Origin: Mycocentrospora acerina
Taxonomy: Eukaryota; Ascomycota; Dothideomycetes; Pleosporales
NCBI GenBank assembly: GCA_022701365.1
Contig: JAKUHH010000146.1
Location: 253,677-317,676, forward strand
DNA: 64,000 bases
Direction: 5' to 3'
Positions 22,801 through 33,570 of this stretch are shown piece after piece. Position 1 is the stretch's first letter, and each line of letters starts with the position of its first letter. The translations under genes were made by a program, and so were the position numbers. The notes beneath the pieces are model-generated. The model ran no database searches. It was not told the DNA's origin and saw nothing but the letters and a program-made list of their open reading frames with translations.

Positions 22801-23319
22801 GAGTGGCTTCCAAGTCTTGTTGTATCTTCCCACACAATTCATGCCCTACCCAGCTCGCTAGGTCGTGTGGAAAACATCAACTGGGTTCCGGTCGACTTAC
22901 TTGCTGATAGTATAAGTGAACTGCTTGACAATCAAAAAACTTGGAACCGCAGCATGAAAAGAAGAGGGGAGCAGCAATCCAGTGTCTTCCATGTCGTCAA
23001 TCCTAATACAATCACTTGGACTGAGCTCCTTCCGTCACTTAAGACACAGATGCAACTTCATGAGACAGTTCCGTTGATCGATTGGATTAATCTCGTCAAG
23101 TACGGTCCAGGAGAAGATTCGAGCACGCACTGGAATCCCGCCAAAAAGGTTTTACCATTCTATGAATCGCTCGCGGAAACAGTCAATACACCTAATAGCA
23201 TGCAGAAAGACCAAGATCGATTCGAACTCGGGAACATAGCCCTTTGTAGTGATACGTTCAGGAAGCTACAGCCGGCCTCGGATATATGGCTTGCTAAATG
23301 TGCAAACCAGTGGTTTTGA
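19868..23319 (+). pseudogene. NRPS-like carboxylate reductase (A-T-R), with two frame lesions
   Basis: Domain order adenylation-thiolation-thioester reductase, about 1090 codons, the normal size for fungal A-T-R enzymes that activate a carboxylic acid with ATP, load it on phosphopantetheine and release it as aldehyde or alcohol with NADPH. Exons: 19868-20185, 20251-20516, 20569-20725 and 20783 onward. Motifs are STTGIPK (P-loop), MPLYHAGG, GSSECG, the RNDDVLVLSNGEKLNP core, the carrier LGMDSL serine, TGTTGSLGSYIL (NADP site) and GYGQSKYVAEHVL with catalytic Tyr/Lys. Intron 1 begins with GC, not GT, but is otherwise perfect (CAG|GCAAGT, branch TACTAAT). Two lesions: an in-frame TGA at 21152-21154 between conserved A-domain blocks, and an apparent one-base deletion near 21970 in an A-run, just after the carrier domain, which shifts the reductase into another frame. 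As written it cannot make full-length protein. Confidence 0.88.
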
Positions 23320-23760
23320 GCATGGCTCACTGTAGTAATTAAACGAGATGTAGATCGGTAGTAGCAAAGTGAAGTCCAATAAAGATTTTCAACCTTCTTG
23401 CAGATTGAAAATGCGGCTCTTGACGGTCTTAAACTTTGTGCCGAATAGTTATAGCGTCCAGAGAGAAGTTGAGGAGCTGCGCGTCTGGGAGAGAGGTGCT
23501 ACGTCTGAATTAGTTTCGGAACGCAAGTTCCGACACTCGGCTTTCTCAAAATGTATCGGGACCACAACTCGTTGACTCCGAAATTGTAGTCAATGCGTCT
23601 TTCCCCGTCCTGATTTCCGCGCCAAAGCTATTTGTAGCATTTCTCAATGCTAGAGATGATATACGTCTTAAGCGAGATGGTATCTAGTTGCGATTATACT
23701 TTGCTGTCAAACAATTCACCGATCCACTCGTAAGAAAACCGGACTGCTAAATCTGCTGCA
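23320..23760. other. Spacer between NRPS-like gene and SDR
   Basis: Terminator side of the NRPS-like gene and promoter side of the next gene on the same strand. Short open frames only; nothing recognised. Confidence 0.5.
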
Positions 23761-24769
23761 ATGGCCTCCACAAAATTAGATTACAAAGGAGTCATTATTA
23801 CTGGCGGAGGCTCAGGTAAGTCAAGATGGTCGTCGCCACTCTATCCCTTGCATTCGATTGATCATATGAGTGCAGGTATCAACCTTGCGTTTGCGAAAGC
23901 TGTACGCGAGAAAGGCTGTGCCGTCTTGATCGGGGATATTCGACTCCACAACGAGGCTGTAGAGTGACTCAAATCGACAGTTCGAGACGGGGGCCCAAGG
24001 GTCCATTTCCAGGAAACAAATGTTACCATATGGTCAGAGCTCGAGCGTCTCTTCGATGTCTATGCCCAGGAATTTGGCGGAACCCCAGACATCATCGTAG
24101 CAGGAGCAGGTGTCTACGAGGCGTCCTCGGAGGGGTTCTGGAATGATCTAGATGAAGCGTCACATTACAGATTACTCGACATAAATCTTGTACATCCCAT
24201 CAAGTTGACCAGAATTGCGATTCGAAGGCTGCGGCAAGCAGATAAACCCGGCGTGATACTACACGAGTCTAGCATCGTTGCTTTGAAGCCCTCGCCTGTC
24301 CTCCCGCTCTATGCGGTATCCAAGGCAGCTCTTAGCCATTTTGTCAGATGCATGGCGCCACTTGCAGAAATGAGTGGGATCAAAGTTGTTGCCGTAGCTC
24401 CAGGGTTAGTGAGCATTTTCTCCTCTTGTATGGATAGTATTACTGATGGTATACAGTGTGGTTGATACACCTCTGTTTCGTGACGATCCACAAGCGCTCG
24501 ACCAGATCGATATAAAGACAGATTTCCTTCTACCACCAGAGGAAGTCGTGAAAGCTATGCTCGCATTGATAATAGACTCCAAATATGCTGCCGGAACTGT
24601 GCTAGAGGTCAATGATATAGGAGGTTGGCGTGAGGTACAGTTACGGAACGATCCAGGACCGCAAGGCCATTCTAAGCTTCCTCGGGCAAAGGCTGCTGAA
24701 TCGATTGAGCTGGTGAAAAAAGTACTACTAGAGGATTCCAAGACCTCTGGTCAGGGTGCTAAGTTGTAG
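23761..24769 (+). pseudogene. Short-chain dehydrogenase (15-PGDH-like) with one in-frame stop
   Basis: Three exons, 23761-23815, 23876-24404 and 24457-24769, total 299 codons and hold one frame except for a TGA at 23965-23967 in place of an early codon about 49 residues in. The NAD site reads TGGGSGI across intron 1, followed by an acidic GDIR, a VAGAGVY segment, SSIVALKPSPVLPLYAVSKAAL with the YxxxK pair, and VAVAPGVVDTP across intron 2. This resembles the 15-hydroxyprostaglandin-dehydrogenase group of NAD-dependent classical SDRs. A tryptophan codon would suit the position, so a single G-to-A change would explain the lesion. Everything else is preserved, which suggests recent loss, readthrough, or a sequence error. 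It follows the NRPS-like gene in the same direction and could act on its aldehyde or alcohol product. Confidence 0.82.
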
Positions 24770-25362
24770 TTCCAGGACGCCTGATGTCTCAGAAGGCGTA
24801 CTGTGAAATGCTTATGATTACTATGCACAAGATTCTTGAAGATGATTTGCAATACAAGTTGGGCATCTATTGTAATTCAGCAAGTCATAGTCGTCGTTGA
24901 TACAGATAGTCACATGCAATTTTTTTCCATTTGAACTCTTCAAGTGATGAGCTTTTCTGTACTGTTGAAACATTTTTGTGAGTCTCAAGGCTTCTACTAG
25001 TAATTTGCACAGTTTTTTTTTGAGAAACAACATGACTTGCAAGTAACCCATGTCAGAAAGTAGTTTTCTTGTGACGTGTATTGTTTTTCAATTGGCACGT
25101 TGAATTGTAGCAAGGTTTTTCTACGCAGTGAATTGATTCATTTTTCTTCAATATTTGGCAATTTTATAAATACCATATCTCCTCTGCTCATTCCTGGCTT
25201 CGAAGATTATCTAGATGAGCATTTAACTCTCCATCAGCATTCACCCGTTGAATTTGCTGCGATTGCCTGTCAAACTGGAGGTACCATCTGGACGAACCGA
25301 CAACCACATGTCAGCGATAGGCTCAAACAGATTGCAGATGATTAGAGAAATGGTATAGAGAC
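24770..25362. other. Convergent intergenic region
   Basis: AT-rich space between the ends of the SDR (plus) and the monooxygenase (minus); 3' untranslated regions only. No coding signal recognised. Confidence 0.5.
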
Positions 25363-27374
25363 TTACGTAAGATCTGTTTCTTCCCGATGAGTCGTCTCTT
25401 TATCCGTAAAACCATTAGCCAGCCAAGCGAAGGACAAGTCTTCAGACTCGCAAAGGCTTTTCCAGTCAAAGTCTTCATACCTGGGTGTCGCCAAAAGCTC
25501 AAAGTAATGCAGCCGACTGCCAGGATGCAAACTGTTAAGATCTCCGTCTTTCGTTCCGTTTTTGTATGTACTTGAGCAATGACTTGCCCAGACAGTTCGA
25601 GCCAGCCAGGCCAGCGCGTGCTTCTGATATGCCGCGGCGACGTGGGCTTTTGGAACAACACAACTGTAGTTCTGCGTCTGAAGCTTACGAATGATATCAC
25701 ACACATATATAGTTACCCTCTCAATAGATGTCACAATACTACCGTGGCCTAGAGGAGAATAAGGCCCCATAAGAGTGAAAAAATTGGGCATGTCGGAGGC
25801 AGTGACCGACAAGTAGGCGTGAGGGTTCTTCAGCCAACGCTGTCGCAAGTCAACCCCGCCCCGGCCAATCATTGGAAATCGAGGCGCACAGGACAGATCA
25901 AATCCAGTGGCACAAATGATCGCATCCACTCCGCTGGTGAGAGTGCCAGTCGAAGTGCGGAGTCCATCTGAAGTAAAAGCCTCCACTTTGCCCCAGACAA
26001 CCTCGCATTTTGGGTGGCAAAGTGCCTCGAGATAACCGTTGCCCGGTGTTGTGCGTCGACACCTGGAACTTCAGTCAGCCGTGTTAAGGAAGCTTGGGAG
26101 CGCTCACATACCCAACAGCAAAGTCTGGGATCATCTTATCTAACAGTTCTTCTTTTCCTCCTACTCTCAATTTTGATTCCATCTCCTTAAGTCCAAACTC
26201 ACGAGCAGCTTCTTGCTCTGGCGTGTGATTGACATACAGCTTGAAACGACTATTCAGCTCTTCTTCGATCTGGCGTCGATACTCCAGATATTCAGCAGGG
26301 TTTGAGTCCCAGGCAGCTTTCTGTTCTTCTGAGTAATCGTAATTACTTCCTCCCGGACCTGCAAACTTCGCGGCAAAATTGGTGGTAACCCAAGTGGGAC
26401 TTCTGATGTGAACGTAAACCTTTTTCACCTTGCCAATAATAGCCGGAAGAACCTGGACGCCACTACTACCATTGCCAATCAAGGCAACAGTTTTCCCGTC
26501 TAAGTCACTGTCCGCGCCGTTCGGCCAAGCCGCTGTGTGAAATAACTTTCCTTGGAACTTGTCACGGTCTGCCACCTTTGGCCATTTCCAATTATTGAAA
26601 AATCCTGCGCAATTGACGAAAACATCACACTCATCAGTAAAAGTGTTTTCGGTCTCACCCTCCGTAACACCTAAGCTAGAAATCACAAGGTCTCTGCCAT
26701 CCGTCTTGTTAATGGTGACGCGCCACGTTTGACGATCTTCAAGCCACTCGGCATTTGTCGCCTTGTGTCCGGTTTTCACATATTGGCGGAGGCCGTGCTG
26801 GTCAGCGACTGAGTCGATATATCCTTGAATATCATTCCCCTTGGCATAATAGGATTTCCAGAAAGGACTGGGTGCCCATGAGAACTGCGCAGAGTTTCAG
26901 CAAGTCTCGACATCGTGTATTGGCCAATGGTAATCACCTGATAGTTTGGCGCCGGGATGTCGCATGCGCATCTATCCATAGGTTAGTCTAAAGCCCTCGA
27001 ATCCTTACGATTTAGTGCGTCGCAGGAGTTTAGAGAATGGAAATCAACATGACTACTTGCCGAACTTACCCAGGATACCTATTTTCATACCATGTTCCGC
27101 CCACTCCACCATTTTTTTCGTAAATTGTGATGGTCGCATTTTGCAGTTTTCCAGAATGGACAGCCCGTGCCAATGACAGGCCACTGAAACCAGCACCAAC
27201 TGCAATGATCTTCAGTGGCCGAGATGTAAATGTCGGCACTCTCGAAAGAGCGTAAGCAAGCTCATCAAGGTTCCTGTAGGCTTCGGTAGCTTCTCCAGGC
27301 TTTGCTGATTCGTTTGCTAGACTTCGATAATACTGGATTGCACGGTCCCTCGCGGTTGGACCATCAAACGACAT
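25363..27374 (-). CDS. Baeyer-Villiger-type flavin monooxygenase
   Basis: Four minus-strand exons, 27374-27070, 26971-26938, 26884-26112 and 26062-25363, give 603 residues in one frame. FAD site VGAGFSG at residue 59, GGVGGTWYENRYPG completed across intron 1 into CACDIPAP, the Baeyer-Villiger fingerprint F-x-G-x3-H-x3-W (FQGKLFHTAAW, residues 223-233), and a second Rossmann motif GNGSSG near residue 250. Later ATGFDLS is the usual FMO landmark. Such enzymes insert oxygen next to a ketone, making esters or lactones, using NADPH and O2. It looks intact. An exon of only 34 bases (26971-26938) is supported by exact recovery of the CACDIP block. It ends converging with the damaged SDR and is followed upstream by the Old Yellow Enzyme gene on the same strand. 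Confidence 0.93.
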
Positions 27375-27797
27375 TGTATCAGTAGGGGTACTCTGACTTG
27401 ACCGTCACTTGCCCCTAAAGCTTAACCATATACAACAACTACTTGTCCCGATAGCACAGACCTTTTTGGCCACAATTCCGATCGCTAGCTTACCGGGCAA
27501 CATTTCCGAACACTGAACCGTTGCCGTTCCCGAGTGGTGTACTTGACGGAACCGTACGGAAAACAATGAACCTTGTTCGCAATATTGACGTATACACTAA
27601 GAGACAAGACTGATTGGGGAGAATAGGGCTAATTTTGAAGTAGTTGTACTTGTAGGGGTTCACCATTACAAGTAGGGTTCGAGTGGGGAGTTTGAAGCTG
27701 GTCTTTTTGAAAGTCAAGACAAAACACAACGTATGTAGACAAGTTTGTAGATATCAAGATATATGCAATAACTGAGAAATCTATCAATTTACAAATC
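27375..27797. other. Spacer between two minus-strand oxidoreductase genes
   Basis: Promoter side of the monooxygenase and 3' side of the Old Yellow Enzyme gene. No gene seen; moderately AT-rich. Confidence 0.5.
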
Positions 27798-29120
27798 TCA
27801 GATCTTCGCCCCAGTCTTAATCCCGATGATCTGCGGACGCGCAATTTGCGTCGGCCACGCAGCATCGACACCCAGCTCCTCGGCGACTCTCATCACCCAT
27901 CCTGGCTCTCGGAGAAATTGTCGACCAACTGATATCATATCGACCTGCCCTTGCCCAGCATCATCTTGTACCAGATCGTGTGCCTGTTTGCCATTCGTAA
28001 TCTCTCCCACCGTTCCGATCAGCATCTTTTGGCCCGACTCCTGCAGCGCCTTCCGCACCGTTGCAGCAAATTCGGCGTGATATTTGCCGGCATTGAAGAG
28101 AGTGAATGCCGCTTGATGATGGTTGCCTCCCGAACTAATGTCCAAGACATCGACGCCTAAGGTTGGAAGTAGCTTCGCGAATCGCACTGTACTCTCCAAG
28201 TCCCAGGTGCCTGACTTCGCTGCCGTTTCTGTCCGCTCCATCCAGTCGGTCGCACTGACTCTGACAAACAGAGGCATTGCGTTTGGTATGACTGCTCGTA
28301 CGGCTTTGATGGTGTCGACAACGATGCGGATCCTATTGTCAAAACTGCCGCCATACTCATCGGTCCTACGATTCGTAATGGGACTGATGAACTGATGGAA
28401 TAGATAACCATGAGAAGCATGTATCTCTATCACATCGGCGCCTGCTATGACCGCTCGGCTAGCTGCCCGTGCAAAGTCTGCTACCATTGTAACAATCTCT
28501 ACTTGGCTCATCTCGCGAGGTGCCCAAAATCCACCTGTCGGATCGTTATCTTTCTTGCCATCCCAAGAGAGATCACATCCTCCAGATGGTCCAACAACAT
28601 CCTTGGGCCAACCTCCATGAGCGACGTCTGCCCGCGCACTCGATTTGCCGTGGCGGAGAGCGACCCATGGCGCCTGGGTACTACTCTTCCTACCTGCATG
28701 GGAGAGCTGCACTCCGATTAAGCCACCTTGGGAGTGAACAAAATCTGCAATTTTCTTTAAGCCCTCTTGCTGAGCATCATTGTACAATCCTGGGCAGTTG
28801 ACACTGATGCGTCCCGTTGGGCAGACCCCCGTAGCCTCAAGCATTGCTAAAGCGGCGCCCTTGAACGCATAGTGGCCAATTGTAGTAAAGTACAGAGGTG
28901 TCATGACCCCGGTTTGAGGTCCTGATGGAGCACAGGAGTAGTGACACATTGGAGAGACACAGATGCGGTTCCGCAGCGTGACACCTCGAACCTTAAGGGG
29001 CTGAAATATGGTCGGAGTGCTTTCACTGTACTCTCTCACCGTCCCCGGGCTTGTAGATTGTACCGGTATAAAATAAGGGAGACTAGGTACCGGAGCATTT
29101 TCGTAGACTGTATTGACCAT
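27798..29120 (-). CDS. Old Yellow Enzyme-type ene-reductase (NADH:flavin oxidoreductase)
   Basis: Intronless, 440 residues from the ATG at 29120; the frame extends further upstream but without another ATG. FMN-binding TIM-barrel landmarks are CVSPMCHYSC, GVQLSHAGRKSS, ADVIEIHASHGYLFHQFISP with the substrate-binding His pair, NRRTDEYGGSFDNR, and VGRQFLREP at the C-terminal phosphate site. The cysteine in the first block and the overall pattern fit the YqjM-like (thermophilic-like) class found in many fungi rather than classical OYE1. It would reduce activated C=C bonds with NAD(P)H. The gene is intact. It is head-to-head with the P450 gene, with 304 bases between the start codons. Confidence 0.93.
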   Translation of the reverse strand: MVNTVYENAPVPSLPYFIPVQSTSPGTVREYSESTPTIFQPLKVRGVTLRNRICVSPMCHYSCAPSGPQTGVMTPLYFTTIGHYAFKGAALAMLEATGVCPTGRISVNCPGLYNDAQQEGLKKIADFVHSQGGLIGVQLSHAGRKSSTQAPWVALRHGKSSARADVAHGGWPKDVVGPSGGCDLSWDGKKDNDPTGGFWAPREMSQVEIVTMVADFARAASRAVIAGADVIEIHASHGYLFHQFISPITNRRTDEYGGSFDNRIRIVVDTIKAVRAVIPNAMPLFVRVSATDWMERTETAAKSGTWDLESTVRFAKLLPTLGVDVLDISSGGNHHQAAFTLFNAGKYHAEFAATVRKALQESGQKMLIGTVGEITNGKQAHDLVQDDAGQGQVDMISVGRQFLREPGWVMRVAEELGVDAAWPTQIARPQIIGIKTGAKI

Positions 29121-29424
29121 AGTGGAGAAGAGAGACAACTTACGGTCGAGCTGGCAGCGAAGGGAAACACGCGTAGAAAAAAGTTTCACAAGACTTTTGT
29201 ATGGTCAAAATGTACCGGAATCGTCAAATCCTGCCGTCGGTTCTCGCCTTCGACCTGAGCATTGCGTTGCGGCCGACGGAAAGATTTCGGGATGCTCGGG
29301 AAATCGGAATTGACTCAATGCTTTGGGCTCCACTCTGAGAAGAAGCTGAAACACAAACATAGAACCACATTTTCTGTTTAAACCAGTCCATAATCAAACA
29401 AGCGCTTCAATCATATTCGACAAT
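29121..29424. promoter_or_regulatory. Bidirectional promoter, ene-reductase / P450
   Basis: 304 bases separate the two divergent start codons, short enough to act as a shared promoter. I could not assign a specific regulator site by eye. Confidence 0.5.
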
Positions 29425-31129
29425 ATGGGTTTACTCAATAGTCTTGTCCTTAACCTCAACGACTATAGCGTCACAGGCTTGGCCATGAGATTCGCCCTAC
29501 TGGTTAGATTCTTATGACGCCTCAACAATGGGAAGACATTCCGCTAACCCAAGCTTAGCTTACGGCCATCGCTATCTCGAAAGTACTCTACAACTTCTAT
29601 CTACATCCTCTATCCGAATACCCTGGTCCACGCCTCGCATCTGCAACTCGATTATGGTACTGCTACCACTGCTACCGAGGAAGCCTGGTGCACGTTCTCC
29701 ATATATCACATCAAAAATATGGACAAGTTATCCGCATTGCACCTAATGAGCTATCCTTCACTGATCCAACTGCATGGAACGATATATATGGCCACAGGAT
29801 AGGCAAAACCGAGCTCATGAAAGACCCAACATTCTACTCAAGTATCAGCTCGGGCCAAGGGAGTATCATCAACGCCGACCATTCGCGTCATGGTCATTTG
29901 CGGAAGCAAGCCTCACATGGCTTCAGCGAACGGGCTCTGAGAGGTCAAGAAAATATTGTCAAGAAATACGCAGATTTGATTGTTGAGCGCCTGAAAGAGT
30001 GCATTCAAACTGGAAAGCCTACAGTGGACATGGTTGATTGGTACAATGTAAGTCAACGTAGCAGTTCTCTAGTCGTTGATGAGTTGAATCTAACTGAGCC
30101 AGTTCTTTACTTTTGACGTCATGGGAGACTTGGTATTTGGCCAATCTTTCGACTGCCTCACAAATTGGGGATATCATCCATGGATAGAACTCATTTTCGA
30201 CTCTGTTAAAGCAGGAGCTTTTGTCAGGTGCATCAAGTATTTTCCTCTACTCTCACCTTTATCCAAATGGCTTGTTCCTCAAGACATTCGCAAGCGCCGT
30301 ATTGACCAGCGCCAAATGGCAGCCGAGAAGGCGGCACATCGCAAATCTCTCGACGGAGGAAGGCAAGATCTCATCTCAGGATTTCTTCTACCAAATAGTG
30401 GTATAACGGCGCAGGAGTACGAAAATACTGCCGCGACTCTTATCATCGCTGGTAGTGAAACTACTGCAACACTCATGTCAGGCGTAACCTACTATGTCCT
30501 GCGCGATTCCAGACGGCTGGCGAAACTGCAAGCCGAGATTCGAAACGCCTTCTCAAGTTCTGACCAAATAACGTTCATCAGCGTGAACAAGCTACCATAT
30601 CTACTTGCCTGTTTAGATGAAGCACTTCGAGTTTACCCTCCAGTTCCCGACACCTTTCCTCGCAATACCGGACCACGGGCGGAGATTATAAGTGGCCGAG
30701 TAGTTCCTTCACATGTTAGTACTTTTTGTTTGACGATCAGATAGTGGCAAATTCTAACCCATGAAATCAGACCATTGTTGGGGTGCATCAATGGTCAACA
30801 TATCATTCACCGCAAAGCTTCAAAGACCCTGATGACTTCATCCCCGAGCGCTGGCTAGAGGATAATAAGGGCTATGAATCTGACAGAAGAGAAGCAGTCC
30901 AACCCTTCCATGTCGGCCCCCGAAACTGTCTCGGTAGAAAGTAAGTCAATCGCGTTTCTTATATGCCATTCATCAAACAAGTTCATGTCTTCAAATTCTC
31001 TTTCTCATTCGGGTTATATGAAATTACGCTGACGGCTGTCAAAGTCTTGCCTATTTTGAGATGCGCCTTCTTATAGCACGATTGTTCTGGGAATTCGACT
31101 TTGAACTGGATCCTCGCTCTTCACAGTGA
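29425..31129 (+). CDS. Cytochrome P450, stop just after heme region
   Basis: Five exons, 29425-29502, 29559-30047, 30103-30714, 30771-30940 and 31045-31129, encode 477 residues. Visible motifs: an N-terminal hydrophobic stretch, YPGPRLASAT, the I-helix AGSETTA, the K-helix ExxR in LDEALRVYPP, PERW, and the heme loop PFHVGPRNCLGR with the thiolate cysteine. The frame then meets TGA at 31127-31129, yet continues cleanly for another 24 codons to TAG at 31199-31201 with residues typical of a P450 C-terminus. The lost tail forms part of the substrate pocket in most P450s, so activity is doubtful. A Trp codon would suit the TGA position. Probable ER-bound monooxygenase acting on the same pathway as its divergent partner. 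Confidence 0.86.
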
Positions 31130-31201
31130 AATGATCAAAAGGCATATCTATTATGGGAAAAGCCACCGATGTTTGTCAATGTTACACAGCGCTCTAGTTA
31201 G

Positions 31202-31852
31202 GACTCTGGCAACCTTCGGACAATGGTAAGAGCTGTACCCTGCCTACTTTGATTATTGAAAAAGTTATTTTGATTCGAATGCAAGACAGAGTGACAGGAT
31301 TTCACTTTGTCTTGGCTATCTAAATAGGGGCTTGGAGGATGACAGGATGGATTTTGTCCATGACATATCTATACCCTATTTTTGACTAGAAATCTCGTAC
31401 TTGACATGTTACAAAAATAGACAATACGGAGTACCTTTAATTCATGTAAAAAATGTCTCTACACAAACCCGCCCGGCTTGATTTCCTGACATCTAGAACC
31501 TGATAATTACTAATAACTGAAGGTATTGATTTCTCCCTTGAGTCTACAATCGGTGTCCTTTATGATCTCCCATGAAACGAATGTGTCTTTCAATAAAAAT
31601 GCTTTCGCAATGCATACAATTGTCAAAAAGGCATACTGGCATCAGCACTGCTTCTGCAAAGGGTATTTTTTACTGGTTAGTACTACCTAATCTTGAAATT
31701 TGTGCACATGACGTAAAGAACGCAAGACTTATAATTTTTATAGACGTAACTTGACCACGAGTTTCAGATTGGTGGGACTACATTTTAGAAATGTTGCCAA
31801 ACGTTTGCTTAGAATATTCCCGCATACCAAATTGCTTTTTCCCTTCGACACA
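31202..31852. other. Convergent intergenic region
   Basis: Space between the P450 (plus) and aminotransferase (minus) 3' ends. AT-rich, short open frames, nothing recognised. Confidence 0.5.
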
Positions 31853-33570
31853 TCAAGGTTGATACGATCGGTGACTCCTGTAGAATGAGACAACCCTGCC
31901 CTGATTAGCGTCATCCTTGAGCAGGCTTTGGGCACAAATCAGCACATACCTACGAAGACCTTCTTCCAAAGTATCTTTGTCAACCGAAAAAATGAAGCGG
32001 AATTTTCCAGGAGTTTCGTCGTGGTATGCGCGTCCTGAAGACATCTCCACACCATTATCGTAAAGCTTTTGCTTTAAATTATCCTCTTGTTCCCATGTCG
32101 GATGTTCTAAGCACGCTGACAAATCGATCCATAGAAACAGCCCTGCGTTCCTTGAGTTGTCCAATGTAAGTTGTGTGCTAAAACAGCTATTGATAAAGAT
32201 GAGTGTACTCACGCGTCACGACCGAATGGAATTTGAGCATCGTCTAGTGCTTTTGCAGCAACTGCTCGGTGTTCACCTAACAAACGCTTGCTTTCTTCTA
32301 GAAACTCTGTGTGAAATTCTCTGTCCTCGAGTATTATCGTAGCGATGCCATCTGTAAATGGCGACGCGCAGTGGAACCGTTTAACGAATAAATTTAGTGA
32401 AATGCAAAACAATGGACAGCTTAAACTTACGCTAGAGACCTCACAGCTTTTGTCAGCTCCTGGTTTTGCGAAATTAGGCAGCCTAGTCTTAAACCAGCAG
32501 CCGCAAAATCCTGTTACAGTCAGACGGTCAGCCACTCGTGTCAAGTAAGTGTATTTACCTTGGATAGGCCATAAAGAACATGAACGAGACGATTGTCGAT
32601 GAAATCTGTGAAGTCTATCGACAATACCGAGGTAAATCCTGGGCATGCCACATCTATGTCATATACGGAGAGAGCGTAGATCTCATCGCTGATCAGATGT
32701 ATATTATGCGTATTGCAGAAGCGCATGATAGCTTCTAGAGTTTTTCGAGGATAGCATTGACCTGTGACTGTGAGTTGTGCTGTTCAAGTATTGGGGGGGG
32801 GAGATCTTATTTGACTTTACCGAGTGGATTATGAGGATTGGCAAGGATGAGTGCCTTCACTTTGATGCCATGCTGTTCCGCTTCTTGAAGAGCATGCTCG
32901 TATCGTTCAACAGCATTCACACTGAATTGATCTACGTCTTTGAATGAGGCATAAACCAATTTGCAGCTGCACTTAGTCAGCCATTCTGTTAGATTCCCTG
33001 TAGGCAAGACCATACTTCGACATGGCCTGTAGGTCTGCGACGAAGGACCCGTAAATTGGCATTCCTAGAAGCAAGCCCTCGTTTTCTTCGGTCAGACAAA
33101 GAGACAGGATATCGTTTAGAGCGGTTATACCGCTAGCGAATGATATATGATCCGTTGTCACAGGCGAGGCGGATAAGAATTGAGCGTTGACAAAGTCGGC
33201 CATTGCGCGTCTCAAGCGATTAGAGCCGAAAGGTCCATCATGATAAGTCAAGGTGCTGGGTTCAAGTAATGGTAAACACTAGATTGTTCGTGAGTAGATC
33301 TTTTTAGAAAAGCGTTGAGTCTTCCCGCTGACCTTGGTCTTTAGGAAGTCGAGCACCTTCTCTTGCATGAGAAACTACTTAATGTATCAGCAGATACGCT
33401 GATAAATGTAAAAAAGAAAAAAGAAAGAGCCGCAAACAAACATTTTCTGCATTGGTCAGGGATATAAGACCATTGGGTTCTTTGGCTCTGCTGTACAAAG
33501 CCCCACGTTCTTTCAGGTACCCTGCTGCCAGATTCAAATCTGCATACTTATGACCACGAGCAGACAGCAT
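31853..33570 (-). pseudogene. ACC-synthase-like class I/II aminotransferase, probably damaged
   Basis: A fold-type I PLP enzyme spread over about eight short exons from ATG at 33570. Blocks in order: GHKYADLNLAAGY, SLTNAENFLMQEKV across intron 1 (exon 1 33570-33442, exon 2 33374-33333), YHDGPFGSNRLRRAM from exon 3 (33278 on), ASGITALNDI, ILANPHNPLG then QCYPRKTL, SDEIYA, YGLSKDFAAAGLRLG with the PLP lysine next to an intron, and NAGLFLWIDLS near the end. This order matches ACC-synthase-like fungal aminotransferases. Two problems: the intron at 32430-32378 ends in CG instead of AG, with correct phase on both sides, and the frame after the intron near 33010-32967 is off by one. Both would disrupt the protein. 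The C-terminal end is approximate. Substrate unknown; it could add or remove nitrogen in the cluster product. Confidence 0.72.

Noticed and set aside
19868..31201. TGA reassigned as a sense codon, to explain the in-frame TGAs
   Set aside because: Intact genes in the same window end in TGA (ribosomal protein at 3916-3918, DOM34, the PRISE reductase), so TGA is an ordinary stop here.
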